Source: Symbiodinium sp. CCMP2592 (lineage: Eukaryota > Sar > Dinophyceae > Suessiales > Symbiodiniaceae). Taken from it: DNA of 64,000 nucleotides. The notes under the pieces were generated by a model, which was given only the letters and a program-made list of their open reading frames with translations, did no database searches and was not told where the DNA came from. Where the stretch lies: assembly GCA_905221615.1 (NCBI GenBank), contig CAJNDT010004668.1, positions 1 to 64,000 on the forward strand, read 5' to 3'. This document shows positions 39,801 through 50,900 of this stretch, piece by piece. A program made the translations under genes and the position numbers. The stretch's first letter is position 1. Each line of letters begins with the position of its first letter.

Positions 39801-41240
39801 CACAATCTCCACAGACACGGTAGAAGACTTATGGGGCGCTCCTTGTCGGCCGACTTCGGGAGAAGAGCGACCTGAACGCAGGTGAGCTGGAAAGGCAGAA
39901 GCACCTCAGCCTCAGCACGGGCGAGGAAGTCGGCAACGAGCTGAAGAGCCGCCGGGTCCAGTGCACGAAGGGCTGGGTAGCTCCAGCCGTCTGGGCCCCC
40001 TTTCTTTTTCCCTGCTTTCTTGAGAAGTTTCTGAAGGTGGGGAACAGTCAAGGGAGCCAGGGTGCCAGAATGGGAGACGGCCCTCGAGCGGAGCTCCGCG
40101 AGGAGAGGGTGAGCAAAGTGCTGGGGGAAAACCGAGGCATGCCAAACGCGGGCCCAATGTTCATGCCTTTCAAAAACACGGCGGAGTCCATCGCAATCTT
40201 GAAAGGGCCGATCAAGCACCTGCTCATGGGACTTGATGGCTCGAAAGAGCGGCCCCAGGTGTGAACCGGAAGCTTCCTCCAGCCACTCACCGTACTGGTC
40301 AGCTTGCTGGGCAGTTTGCTCGCGCCGGAGTTGGCCAAGGAGGGCAGTGCCTTCGGCGCGGAGGGTGGCGGAAGAAGCAGAGCCGTCGCGCACCCGGTCA
40401 CAAAAGGCGCGGACCTCCGAGGGGAGGGAAGTGTCCGAAGAGGACCACAAGAAGGACTGCACAGCTTCGGGCCGGTCGAGAAGGTGAAGCACGGCTGACA
40501 CCAAGGAGGGAAGCTGGCCTTTCCAGGCAAAGGTAACAGAGTGGCCCTGGACGAGGGGCTTGTGAAGAAAGGGGACGAAAGCTCCACGCCCTCGGTCGGG
40601 GAACCCGTGAGAGACCTCGAGGAAAGAGCTCAACTCGGCGAAGTCGAGAGTGAGCTTGTCGGTGGATGTGAGGCCAAGAAGATTAACCTCAGCGATAGGC
40701 GAGGGGCTCGGGACCGAGGGTTGAAAAGGCAAGGGGTCAGGAAAGACCTCACAAAAGGTAGCGAGTTGCGGGTAGGGAAGCTGCAGAGAGCTGAGCTGAA
40801 GAGTGGCCCGCAGAGCGCAGTGAGGCTTGAAGGGAACGACCCAGTCCTGAGCGACTTGCAGGGAAGCAACAGCCGGAGACGAGACCAGAAAGTAGTCAAG
40901 TTCCCGGTCGGTTGCTGCGGTGGGTGAACCGGAACCCAGGAAACGCCCATGGGAAACTTCCTCAAGCCGAGTGGCGAGGAGATCTTGTATGGGGTTGTTC
41001 CAGTCACCAGCAACGATCCACACACCCCGGAGGGAAGGAAGGAAGGCTAAGAGGCGAGCAAGGACATCGGCGTTGACCGGAGAGTTAAAGCCAGTACCGG
41101 ACTGGAGGTAAATGGAAACCAGGGTCAGTTCGAAACCGGAACACCGAAGCGAAACCGCCAGGAAACCACAACCCTCCACGGTGTGGGTAAGGACATGACG
41201 GGGATTAAGGAAGGAGCGGATGAGGACACCGAAACCTCCC
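36886..41240 (-). pseudogene. LINE-C ORF2, endonuclease to C-terminal zinc domain (inverted segment C)
   Basis: Read on the minus strand from 41240: endonuclease remainder (GDWN, DRELDYFLVS, KPHCAL), RT (KKGGPDGWSY, RPISLLPCL, FLDLRGFFDS, GVPQGCPLAPS and catalytic WLDD near 39355), thumb, zinc knuckle (CKFCGG...LHHLLYEC, about 38345-38420), RNase H (ATDASGG, ESEAIA, CDCQ, HWVRSH, ELNSLADKL) and the C-terminal zinc domain (CSECSLCIYQ...SSHSL...WKCGQCH, about 37280-37460). Frameshifts lie near 39100, 38600 and 38330. The last frame runs on to 36765, overlapping the tail-to-tail accessory gene, so the exact LINE end is uncertain. No GAAAATCCC-type 3' end is present; the element looks 3'-truncated. 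Confidence 0.85.
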
Positions 41241-41248
41241 AAGGGGCG
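41236..41248. other. Inversion breakpoint 3 (LINE-C segment C / accessory-gene segment E)
   Basis: The junction CCTCCCAAGG/GGCGCC. LINE-C endonuclease sequence on one side and the accessory EEP domain on the other meet on the minus strand; both are cut mid-domain. Confidence 0.75.
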
Positions 41249-44200
41249 CCTCCAATATACATTGAGGGTGCCTCAGGCTCCTTGGGAGGAGAATGGATTA
41301 GCATCCCTCTGTAGTCATGTTGTCGCATGGTTGCGATCGAATACTTTGACGCAAGTGCTCCTGCCTCGAGTACGAGGGTAATATGTGCTGAATTGTTGAA
41401 GCACATGTCAATAAGAGGGTGGTAATCGAATCCCTTCTCAGGTTTGAGTTTCTTTTTGGGATTCCCTGCTGGCACCGGCGCTCGATCCATATTTCCCCAG
41501 TTGCATACCACTAGGCTTAGTGATACGCTGTCTGGGTTTGAGCCCTCTATGTGTTCTCTCTTTTCGTTAACACCGGCCATCCTATTACGAACTATCTCGT
41601 AATGTGCGTCGAGCACCAGTTTGTCTTCGTAGCCAGTAAGAGAGAGAAAAGAAGCCGGGTGGCTTGTTCTGGAGTCCTTGATATTGATGTGACTCTTGTT
41701 AATGCTCTTGTATTCCTCCAGGGTTGGAGCCTCTGTGGAGCTGGCGTAAGTATTAGGAGGATTATTCCTAATATCATCAAAGCTACACGGATCTACGCCT
41801 GGATGATCTCTCATGAACAAATTCCTTGCGTGGTCACAATACATGTTGATTTTCTGGACTGCCAAATCTACGTCCTCAGGTGTGAGGATGGCCTCGTATA
41901 AAAACTGACGCTCTTCTGATGTCATTCCTGCTGACACCTTAGAGGTCTCGAGGCAATCGATTGGCAAGACGCACTCGCACATCTGTTGTTTACCCTGTGG
42001 GGTAAGTCGACAGTCTGCACATACAATCGTACCACAGGAATAGCAAAAATAGCCTGTAGGCTGGTTGCAAAGATCGCAGAGAGGATTATCTGGTCGTGTC
42101 ATCAGCCGTATCCTTTGGTTAAGACTCATGGCTGTCCTGCGTACTCCTACAAATCTCTCCTTGGTAGGAGGTGCAGAGGAGGAAGATGCCGAATCTCTGG
42201 GTCTGTCCCACTCCTCTTCGTCAGGAGCCTCAGAATCCTTGATCATGAGTGGACTTCGGATTTTTCGATTCCATCGACTAACCCAGATTCTCTCTTTCAT
42301 TTCCTGTTGCATAGCCGGGTTAGACGATGACTTCGAGATTCGGTGCTTGCGATTTTCTCGAAGTCGAGCGCTGATGCGCTCATGTTCTCTTACGAGATCT
42401 TCCTCATCAGCAGGTTCCTCGTATTCGAGGTTGAGCTTGCTTCTGTTGACTCGATAATAACTTTCTGTTTCAGGATCGAAGAGAACTAGGAATTTCTCCT
42501 TCTCCTTTTTAGGAGATTTTGGTTTCTGTGGCTCTTCGTCTGAACTCTGAACATATTCTGTTTCAGGCTTTGGTTGGTCAAGTTTGACCTCCTTAAGTTT
42601 CTCTGTGATCTCTTCCGTGGGAGATTCTTTCTTTTCCTCCGACGCTGCAGGTGCAGAGTTCGTCTTGTGAGACGGATTAACATCAACTCGGAGTTCTGAG
42701 GATGACGAAGATTTTGAGCTCTTTTCACTTGATGCCGATTCATCGTCTGATTCTTCGTCACGATCCTGGTTAGGATCGGTTCCTCAGGTTCCGTCTCTGT
42801 TCCAGAAGATTCTTCCTTGGGAGGAACTACGTTGGCGGAAGTATCCTGAACAGGTTCTGGAGGTTTGTGACCTGTCGTTATCTTAAGAACTTCGGTGGCG
42901 CTTCTGGTGCCGTCGGAGTTCCAGAGCTGTCCCATAAGACTGTCCGGATCCTTGTCAGCCTCGGCCTGCCGGGCGAGCTTGGATCTCGGATGGATCTCCT
43001 TTGCAGTAGTCTCCGTTTTCGGAGGTACCTCACCTGCAGAAGCGGTTTGCTCCAGGTTTGGAGCTGTGTCAGCCTCTGTCTGTGGCAGAGAAAAAGACTT
43101 CTTGTGAGAAGATCTAGCCTTGGGAGGCTCTGGTGGCAGATTTCGCCTTGCCACTTTTCGAAGTGCCGATTCGATTTCTCGGCCGTAATTTGCGCACCAT
43201 TTCTTCGACTCGTAAGTCGCTGACGGCATCTGTTCGGAGCAATGGTCTGCCCACCATGGTCCGATGCTCTTGAGCTCATCGTATTGCGATGATATCCAGA
43301 GTGTTTCGGAGGGTGCGAATACGGCGCTAAGAGTACGGGCATGCACTACATCTGGTGTAGCAAACATCCCTACTTGCGACTGCCACAGGTTTGTGACTTC
43401 GTTTACTACGTTATTTGCATCGAAGACCAGAAGCAGTGCCTTGTTGGCACGCAACATGGTCGGATTGGGATTCGCCAGGTTTAGCGTTGAGAACTGAACA
43501 GTGTCCCTGTTGGAACGACTGTTTTCATTCACAAGCGCTTGGAAATCTGGTGCTGTGACCACCTGCGCTAGGAGGTTTGATGGTACCAGACCGTGCCTCA
43601 GGATTGAGGATAATGCCTGTAGGTCCGTGGCATGCATGATGTAACAAGGGTTGTTCTGTCGAACAAAATCCTCCATGCCGACGGGCCTTGGCGCGTTAGT
43701 GGAGAGACGCTGTGCATGGGACTGCACAGGATTGCTCCCCGTTGCCATGAAGTCTGAGATGGTCATGTGTGACCTTGGTCTCTCTTCTTCAGGATCTGGT
43801 TCTTCAGCTCTTGGTAGAGTTCGTCGTGAACCGTGTCCTCCCACTGCCGAAAGGAAAATTTTGCTCATGGTCAACACATTTGCATCCGGTGGGATGTTAA
43901 CGGCGGCATCTGTGGTTTCGGCCTTGCCATCTTTGTTATAAACCATGGTGACCACAAACCTAGACTTAGTGTTGAGGAGGACACCAAGCGCGATCTCTTG
44001 TGGTGTATACTGTGCGAGCTCTGCATCGGCCAACTTGAACATGTCCAGAAGATAATTGTGTTGGCCAGCAAAGAGATCTGGGCGCTGGTTCTGAAGGTGT
44101 CTTGTTGAGTGTGCCAACCACCTTCCGACTCTGTTGGTCTTGGAAAGAATGTGGAAGCACATCTCTGGTGAGAGACCTGTTACATCTGCCAGTTTTGGCA

Positions 44201-44705
44201 CTGAGGAGGAATAGTCATATTCTCCGGATCCATCAAGGCTCACACATTGTTCTACCTCCAGTGGGAGGCCTGTCTGAAGGTGTTGTGCAAGCATCGTACA
44301 GAACTGGTGTGGATCACGAGCGTGATTACCGACATTGTTATCCCAGTATACAAGGGGACTGTTGTCCCATGGTCCTTGAAGGACTCCTTCATAGAGCCTG
44401 ACTCCATGTCTGGAGTTTAGAGTGAGCCTTGCTCTACTCGCATGGCCATATTGTGAGATCAATTGAGCAAGATCTCTTGGATGCGGATTGAACACCTGTT
44501 GGTGATTCATGATGATGAATTGAGGCTCATGATTTTTCTCACGTTTGTGAATTCGGTGTCCACCGTGTTCGGTGTTTCGACGTGATGCTTCCCGACGAGA
44601 CTCGGGGTACGAGCTATCCATGTGTGGATGTCGCTCATGGTACGCCTGCACTGCCCTGGGTAGGGCGTGTCCATCACGGCTACGGAAGTTTGATCGTGTG
44701 CTCAT
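41242..44705 (-). pseudogene. Accessory protein, N-terminal part: KptA/Tpt1-like domain, zinc cluster, EEP nuclease first half
   Basis: I chose the ATG at 44705 (MSTRSNFRSRD); the frame is open further up to 44939, overlapping the copia-B stop by 10 nt. Residues about 187-256 (GRWLAHSTRH..., TPQEIALGVLLNTKSRF) and 352-472 (CYIMHATDLQALSSILRHGL, VQFSTLN, ALLLVFDANNV, MFATPDVVHA) match in order the two lobes of KptA/Tpt1 RNA 2'-phosphotransferase, an ADP-ribosyltransferase-fold enzyme that removes 2'-phosphates from RNA. An acidic linker follows, with one frameshift near 42780. A Cys-rich B-box/RING-like site (CDLCNQ...CYSCG...CADC, about 42078-41950) comes next, then the EEP first half (VVCNWGNM, LVLEAGAL with the catalytic-type Glu). 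It stops at IGGA, 41245, at the inversion junction. Alternative for the first domain: another ART-fold protein. Confidence 0.6.
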
Positions 44706-44929
44706 TACGGCACAATGACCAAACAGGATCAGGAACGCTTGGTTAGCCCGAAAGGCTGATTGCTGTGAGGCTCGAGGCTGAAAGCGGCTGCGGATGATAC
44801 AGAACATATAATTCTCATGAACATGTCCGATCTTAATGAAAACGCAGCTCGCAGACACAAATTTTCTTTTAGACGGAAAACAGTCTAAATAGAAAATCCA
44901 GCACATGGTTGTGCTACCAGCAAACGAGA
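44706..44929 (-). other. Spacer between copia-B stop and accessory-protein ATG
   Basis: It is open in the accessory frame but unlike coding sequence in composition. No polypurine tract or LTR start is visible, so the copia-B element does not obviously end here. Confidence 0.4.
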
Positions 44930-47900
44930 CTACCACCATATTCCTTGGCAGTAAAATAATCGGTAAATCTCTGTTGAGATATCAATTCCAAGGAAGGCTA
45001 CCGCTGTGGCGGCATTCTTGAGATTGTCTATGATCCACCGAACAGTGAAAGCTTTATGTTGAAGAAGTTCACGGAAGGGTGGATGAATGTCTGTTTCTGG
45101 TAAATTCCCTGTTTCCAGAGCCTTGATAAGCTCATCAGGTTGCGCCGAGTGCTTTGTTAATGCATCAGCTAGGCAGTACTTCGAGCTTACATGAGCTAGG
45201 TCATCTAAAGATCCAGAGTTGGATTCCTTACGAAGCATCTGAATGAGGTGGTGAGTTTCCTTCTGCTCTGGAAGGTGTGTCGTGCCTGCTGTTGTCACAA
45301 GATTGTTCGCATCTGTTCTGATATGTATGGGTACGGTCTCTGATGAGAGATCTGCCCAGAGTCCCTTGAGGAACAGGCAAGTACCAAAGCAACGCATCAG
45401 TGCGTTAAGCTCTGCCACTGTTGTGGACATTGTGGTTGTCGTAATCTTGTGAGACTCATAATCCACCAGGCTACCTCTCGAGGATGTTTCCTTAATAGAG
45501 GATTCAGAGAAATCGTTCTTCTTGGAAGAAGCAGCTGCTGCTGATTGTTTCATTCCCTTTAGCTTTGGATTTCGATCTTCAGCAAGGAAAATAACATGTG
45601 CTCTCTGAGATGATTTGTCATCATTGTTCCTGTAGGAAGCATCAGGGTAACCGAGGATTCTGAGATTTCCTTTCAGCGGCCAAAAACGCAGTTCTACTTC
45701 AGTAGACTTCAAAATCCTAACAAGCTTGTTCAATTCTCGAATATCACCGATAGTAGGCTTGGCAGCCTTACTCGCACACCGACTGAAGCGATAACAGATG
45801 TGAGCTTGAGTCCGGCTTTGTAGCCAGTTGATCTGTCCTAAAACACTTCTGTAAGCAGTGTGCTGCTGTGGTGTGCATTGTTGCTCATTGTTGAGCTTCT
45901 TATCAAAAACAATTTCCTCTAGAGCTTCAACAGCTAGGTTCTGATTTACTGAGATATGTGCTGGCACTGATGCTGTAGCATCCTTCCAGACTAATCTCTG
46001 TCCTACAAACATAATATCGTTCGTGTCTTCAGAACCGACTGCAAACTCCTTTTTGATCGATTCAATCACGGCCTTACGAAAGGTGTCATCACCGGCCATG
46101 CACAGGTCATCTACATGTAAACAGACTACTCCATGTACCTGTCTACCCTTGGCATTGTTGCCTGCTATGGGATCTAGGAGATAGTCAATCGCTGATTCCA
46201 TGGTCTTTGGCTGAGACTTCTTGAGCTCAGCATCTGCTGTTGCAGACTTCTTACCATACAGAACATATGTACAGCGATCCGCACGGGTTGGCACCAGGCC
46301 GTAAGACAGGAGTGCCTTATCAACGATGTTCCACCATCTTCGAGGTGCATCGTTAAGTCCATAAGCGGGTTTCTTCATCCTCGCTGCAATGTAGGGAGGA
46401 TAACCTGCTTCAGGAGGAATCTGACAGATTATGTCTCTCGACTCATCATAGGCTTCACCCTGCAGAAAAGCAGTCTTTAGGTCGATGTGTGTCAGTCTCC
46501 ACAGCTTGTTAGCTGCTAGTTGAATCGCCAAGCGGAAACCTGGGCGACTCGCAGCAGGACTATCAGTTTGCTGTATGTCCTTTTGTCGATCCTGGAAACC
46601 TCTTAGGACCCATCGGGCCTTGCACTTAAGGAAGTTTCCGTCCTTATCTCTTTTTAGAGTCAGGACCCATCGACCAGTGACATAATTTCGGATGTTTCCG
46701 AGTTTCCGTGTATCGACGAGCTCAAAGACATCATTGTCTAGCCAGCTCTGATATTCTGCTGCTTTCGCTTCATCAAACTGTTTCTTCATCTCACGCTTTT
46801 CCTTGGCGGTTGCCTCCTTCCGTTGTGCCTTCTGGGTCAAATTTGCTGAGTTCCTGGGGGAACTTAGGGATAAGGCCTTGTCCTCTTCCGTGAGAAGATC
46901 ATACTCTTCACGGATGTCAGATCGGAACCTTTTGGTGGGTTTATACCGTGTTCGGTCTGACCTCACTCTTGATGTTACCTCTCTGATGTCTACGGGTCCG
47001 CCATGCATGTACCGAGGCATGGAGAAAGAACCTGTGTTACTGCACAGTTTCTGTTCTTCTGTGAGAAGGATCCAGTCCTTCTCATCTACGACCAGGTCAC
47101 CTTCCTCATCAGAGTAATACCTTGTGTCTTCTGACTCGGCATCGCTCTCCGGTTCTGGTGAACCAGAGGTGTGAGGAGGAGCGGACGGTTGTCCGGGGTC
47201 GTCCGGGACCAGTTCTTCTTCAGAATCTTCTTCATCTTGTTGTAACGGAAGAATGGGTCCCTGTGGATGTGCCTTCGGTTTAGGTTTTGGTGTCGGCACC
47301 TGTGAAGGTGATTTCTGTTTGTGCGGCGAAACTTTCCTTTCCGATGAAGACCTTGGCGACACATCACCCCCCAGACGCCGAGGAGACGGAACGCGAGGAG
47401 GCGGATGCACGCGAGGCTTAGCCCGAGCAGGAGCCACGGGCTCATCGGAGGAAACGGCCGGTAGTCGCGGTGGAGGTATGGGAGGAGGAGGACGCGACGG
47501 CGGCGTGCCGGGAGGCATCGGCTGATCTGGTTCCGGCATAGAGACATCGTCAGATGTGATCCGTGAGCGATTAGTGCTCATGGGTTCTGACGGGTCTGAC
47601 GGCGAAACCTCTTCGTCCGACATGATAACATCCGGCGGTGTTCGCACGGACGGTGAAGTCTTGCCGCCTGTCATCTGGAAGAGCACCCCCGAGAAGGTTG
47701 ATGGGTGTACTTTATTCCAGGAAACCTGGTGCGGCAAGCAACACGTCATAGTCGAATTGGGCTTCTTCTTGTTCCAGAAGACAAGAACGCCATCAGTTAC
47801 ACTGGTGAGTGCTTTGACTGTTCCAAATGTACCTCTGTATAGAGTACACTGTTCGAAACCAGACCCTGGTAAGAGTCTTGATCTAAGGCGAGTAATGTCT

Positions 47901-50900
47901 GACACCAAGGCATCAAGGGACGGTGATGGTTTGGAATGATGCAATGGTAATTCAGTTTTACTCGATAAGGAATTTACTCTAGCAACAAGTGATCTGATTT
48001 TCGGATCTTGCAAGAGTTTGGAATCCTTGAGAGGATTTGCTGTCAAAAGTGAATACTCCTGGTCAAGAAGTTCCGAAAGTCCCTGGAGGCATTCATCTCC
48101 AGAGTATTCTAGCATGTCTGTGACCAAAGAAAGATGAGATGCATATGCATCTCTCTTCAGGAATCTTGCCAAACACGAGGCAAAGGTCTCACAGAATTCA
48201 TAAGGATACACTTGTGCGAGTTTCGTTTTAAGACCGTAGCCTTGAATACCCTTTTCGTCTCCTGGTGGAGATGTTGGAGATTTCGTTTTGGCAGAATGCC
48301 TCTGGAGAGGAGTTAGAACCTGCGGTGGCAGGTTGTGCATGAAAATCGAGGATTTCGATTCATAGTATCCTTTTGGATCTTTCATGCCATAGGCTTGTAG
48401 GTTACAGACCTCATAGCTGATCTTGCGGTTGGAAAACAGGCGTTTTGCTTCTGGTGAAGACCAGAGCCTGCTGTAGTATGGGTTCTCAAGAACAAAGTAA
48501 CGTCCGAGCTTCATTTGGTGGTCTGCGACCGATTCACAGAATTTTAAAACAGAAAGTCTCTTGGCAGAGCCTTTCTTCCACTGTGAGTACCAGCTAGACC
48601 ACTGAGAGTGATCGGGTGACATAACAATAATAGTAGGTTCTTGTTCCTTGATGATCCTAAGAAGATTGGAGCGACCTTGAGGTTGCTCAAGATCTAGACC
48701 ACTACGCAAGTCGACTGGCTGACCTACTCGCAGACCTGACAGGGCAGCCTTGTGACTCATACGGGGAGATCCACCGTAGAGTTCTAGGAAGTCAATCTTC
48801 CCAGTGCTGGTGACCTGCCAGTGACACTCTTGATGCGGAACCGTTAGGTCTGTCGACTGCAGGGAAGCATCAAAGGTGACCATGCAACTTGCGTGATCAG
48901 AACCTTCTGACGTCAGAGTTTCCTCATCAGGCGCGAGAGGAATCTCCACATCAGATGTTATGTCATAATTTTTCCTCAGTTTTGAGATATTAACGCGGAC
49001 GATGCGTGTTCCAAGATCCACACCTACCATGGATCCTCCGAGTTCGGAGATCACCTTTCCTTTTAGCCAAGATCCATGTTTGGACCCAGTTGATCCAATC
49101 TTAGACTTATCCTCTGACCAGTAGAAAACCTTATCTCCCAAAGAGAAAGGTCCTTCGGTCATTGACAGTCTGGCCGCAAGATCTCTGCGCAGATCATCAG
49201 ATTGGCGTGCCTCTTGGTAAGCCCTGTTGGCAAGCTCCTTAATGGCTCTCGCAGTGACTTCCGTATCAGTTGGATTACCTGTCAACTGATTGGGATCAGC
49301 GTTCTCTGGTGTTATAACATCTCGAGGACGCCTACCAAAGGCCATTTCTAAAGGAGTAACTCCTCCGTAGGTAATCGAAGAGTTTCTTGCCAAACATGCT
49401 TGTCGAACGAGGTTGCCATACTTCATGGTGATTCCGTTATACTGCGGGTCACCATCCTTCAGGATCTGAAGTATGATCTTAATCTGATGCTTCAGCAATC
49501 TTACAGCAGCTTCGGCCCTGTTGGGCCATGGTGTTCCAGGTCCTGTTGCTACAGGCTTGATATTCTGCCGATTGTAATAAGCCTCCATTTTTGGAGTCAT
49601 GAATGCTTGATCTCCAACTACAACCTTTGGGTTGATCTGAAATTTCTCAAAGTAGTCATTCATAATCGACATTGTAGTATGCTCTTCTTTATCCTGGACT
49701 ACTTCGGAAGTCAACAGGTTTGTTGCTCCGTCATAGAGAATAAGAAATATTAAGCGACTATTCTTGCCGGGAATTGGAAGCTCACCGTGATCTACGAAGG
49801 TGAGATCACCGAAAGTCTCTGATCTTAAACCGGAAATCTTCGCTCTTGAAGGAGCTCTCACGTTTTCCTGACAGGCTGAACACTTTTTGACCAGTTGGTC
49901 ATATAGCTGATATATCTCCTTTGGGATCTGTAAGGCTTTCGTGCGTCGCTTGAACTGATCCGTACTCATATGACGGTGCTTAAGGTGAAGCTTATAGAGT
50001 TCTACAGGGTCCTTAAGCTTCTCATGAATCCTGCGAAGAGCAATGGGAAGAGATGGCGATGGTTCTGCGACAGTCTCTTCACCTGTAGGTGAGTCTGTAC
50101 CAGGAGCCGGGTATTCTCTTGACTCAAGTGGTCTTACCTCCGTCCCGTCATCAGCTCCTGGGACTGTAGACTTCTCTTCAACAGGAGGTTTGACCGCATA
50201 TTTGCGGGTTTTCTTCAGAAGGTTTTTAAGACCCCTTGGAGTCTTTGTCTTCGCAGGTGGAACCTCAAGTCTTTCTTCTTCTGGAGGTTCGTGCGGTGCA
50301 GATGATTCTGCCGGTTTATCTCTAGAGCCTGATGATGGTTCCGGCGGTTCGGAAGGCTCAGGAGCATCACCAGATAGTTCTGGTGGATCGGGTTTCTTGG
50401 CAGATGATTCTGCCGGATCAGATGGAAGAGGCTTCTTCTTACCTAGAATGCCCTTCGGTGGTGGATCAGCTGCTCCCTCAGGTGCCTTGTCGCAACCCTT
50501 GAGGTACGTATGAGCCCTTTTCTGTCCTGCGCAGGCTGGACAGCGACCTTCCGGGATCCTAGTATAAGGTCTTCCTTCTTCCTTTGGCTTCCTAGCTCCT
50601 AGAGCAGTCTCTGTCGCATTGAACGACGTACCTGATTTAGGGAGATACTTCCTGGTGGAAGTGAAGCCTAGAAGGTCCAATACCAAATGGTTATTGGTAC
50701 TAATCGGAAGAGGGGTTTTATACAAACCGAAAGCTTCACACGTTGCTAGGTCAGCTGTGGGACTACACTCGAGGGTCATTCTTAGATTCCTCATCTGTTC
50801 GATGGAGAACAAAATGGGAACTCTCCCCTGATCCAGAACTTCTATGGTTGTATCTCTTCTTGGAGTTGTGTTGAACCATAGAGTTACACGCTCCTTGATA

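Noticed and set aside
40037..40927. Plus-strand frames opposite the LINE-C RT
   Set aside because: They are mirror frames of the GC-rich minus-strand ORF2, without start context or motifs.
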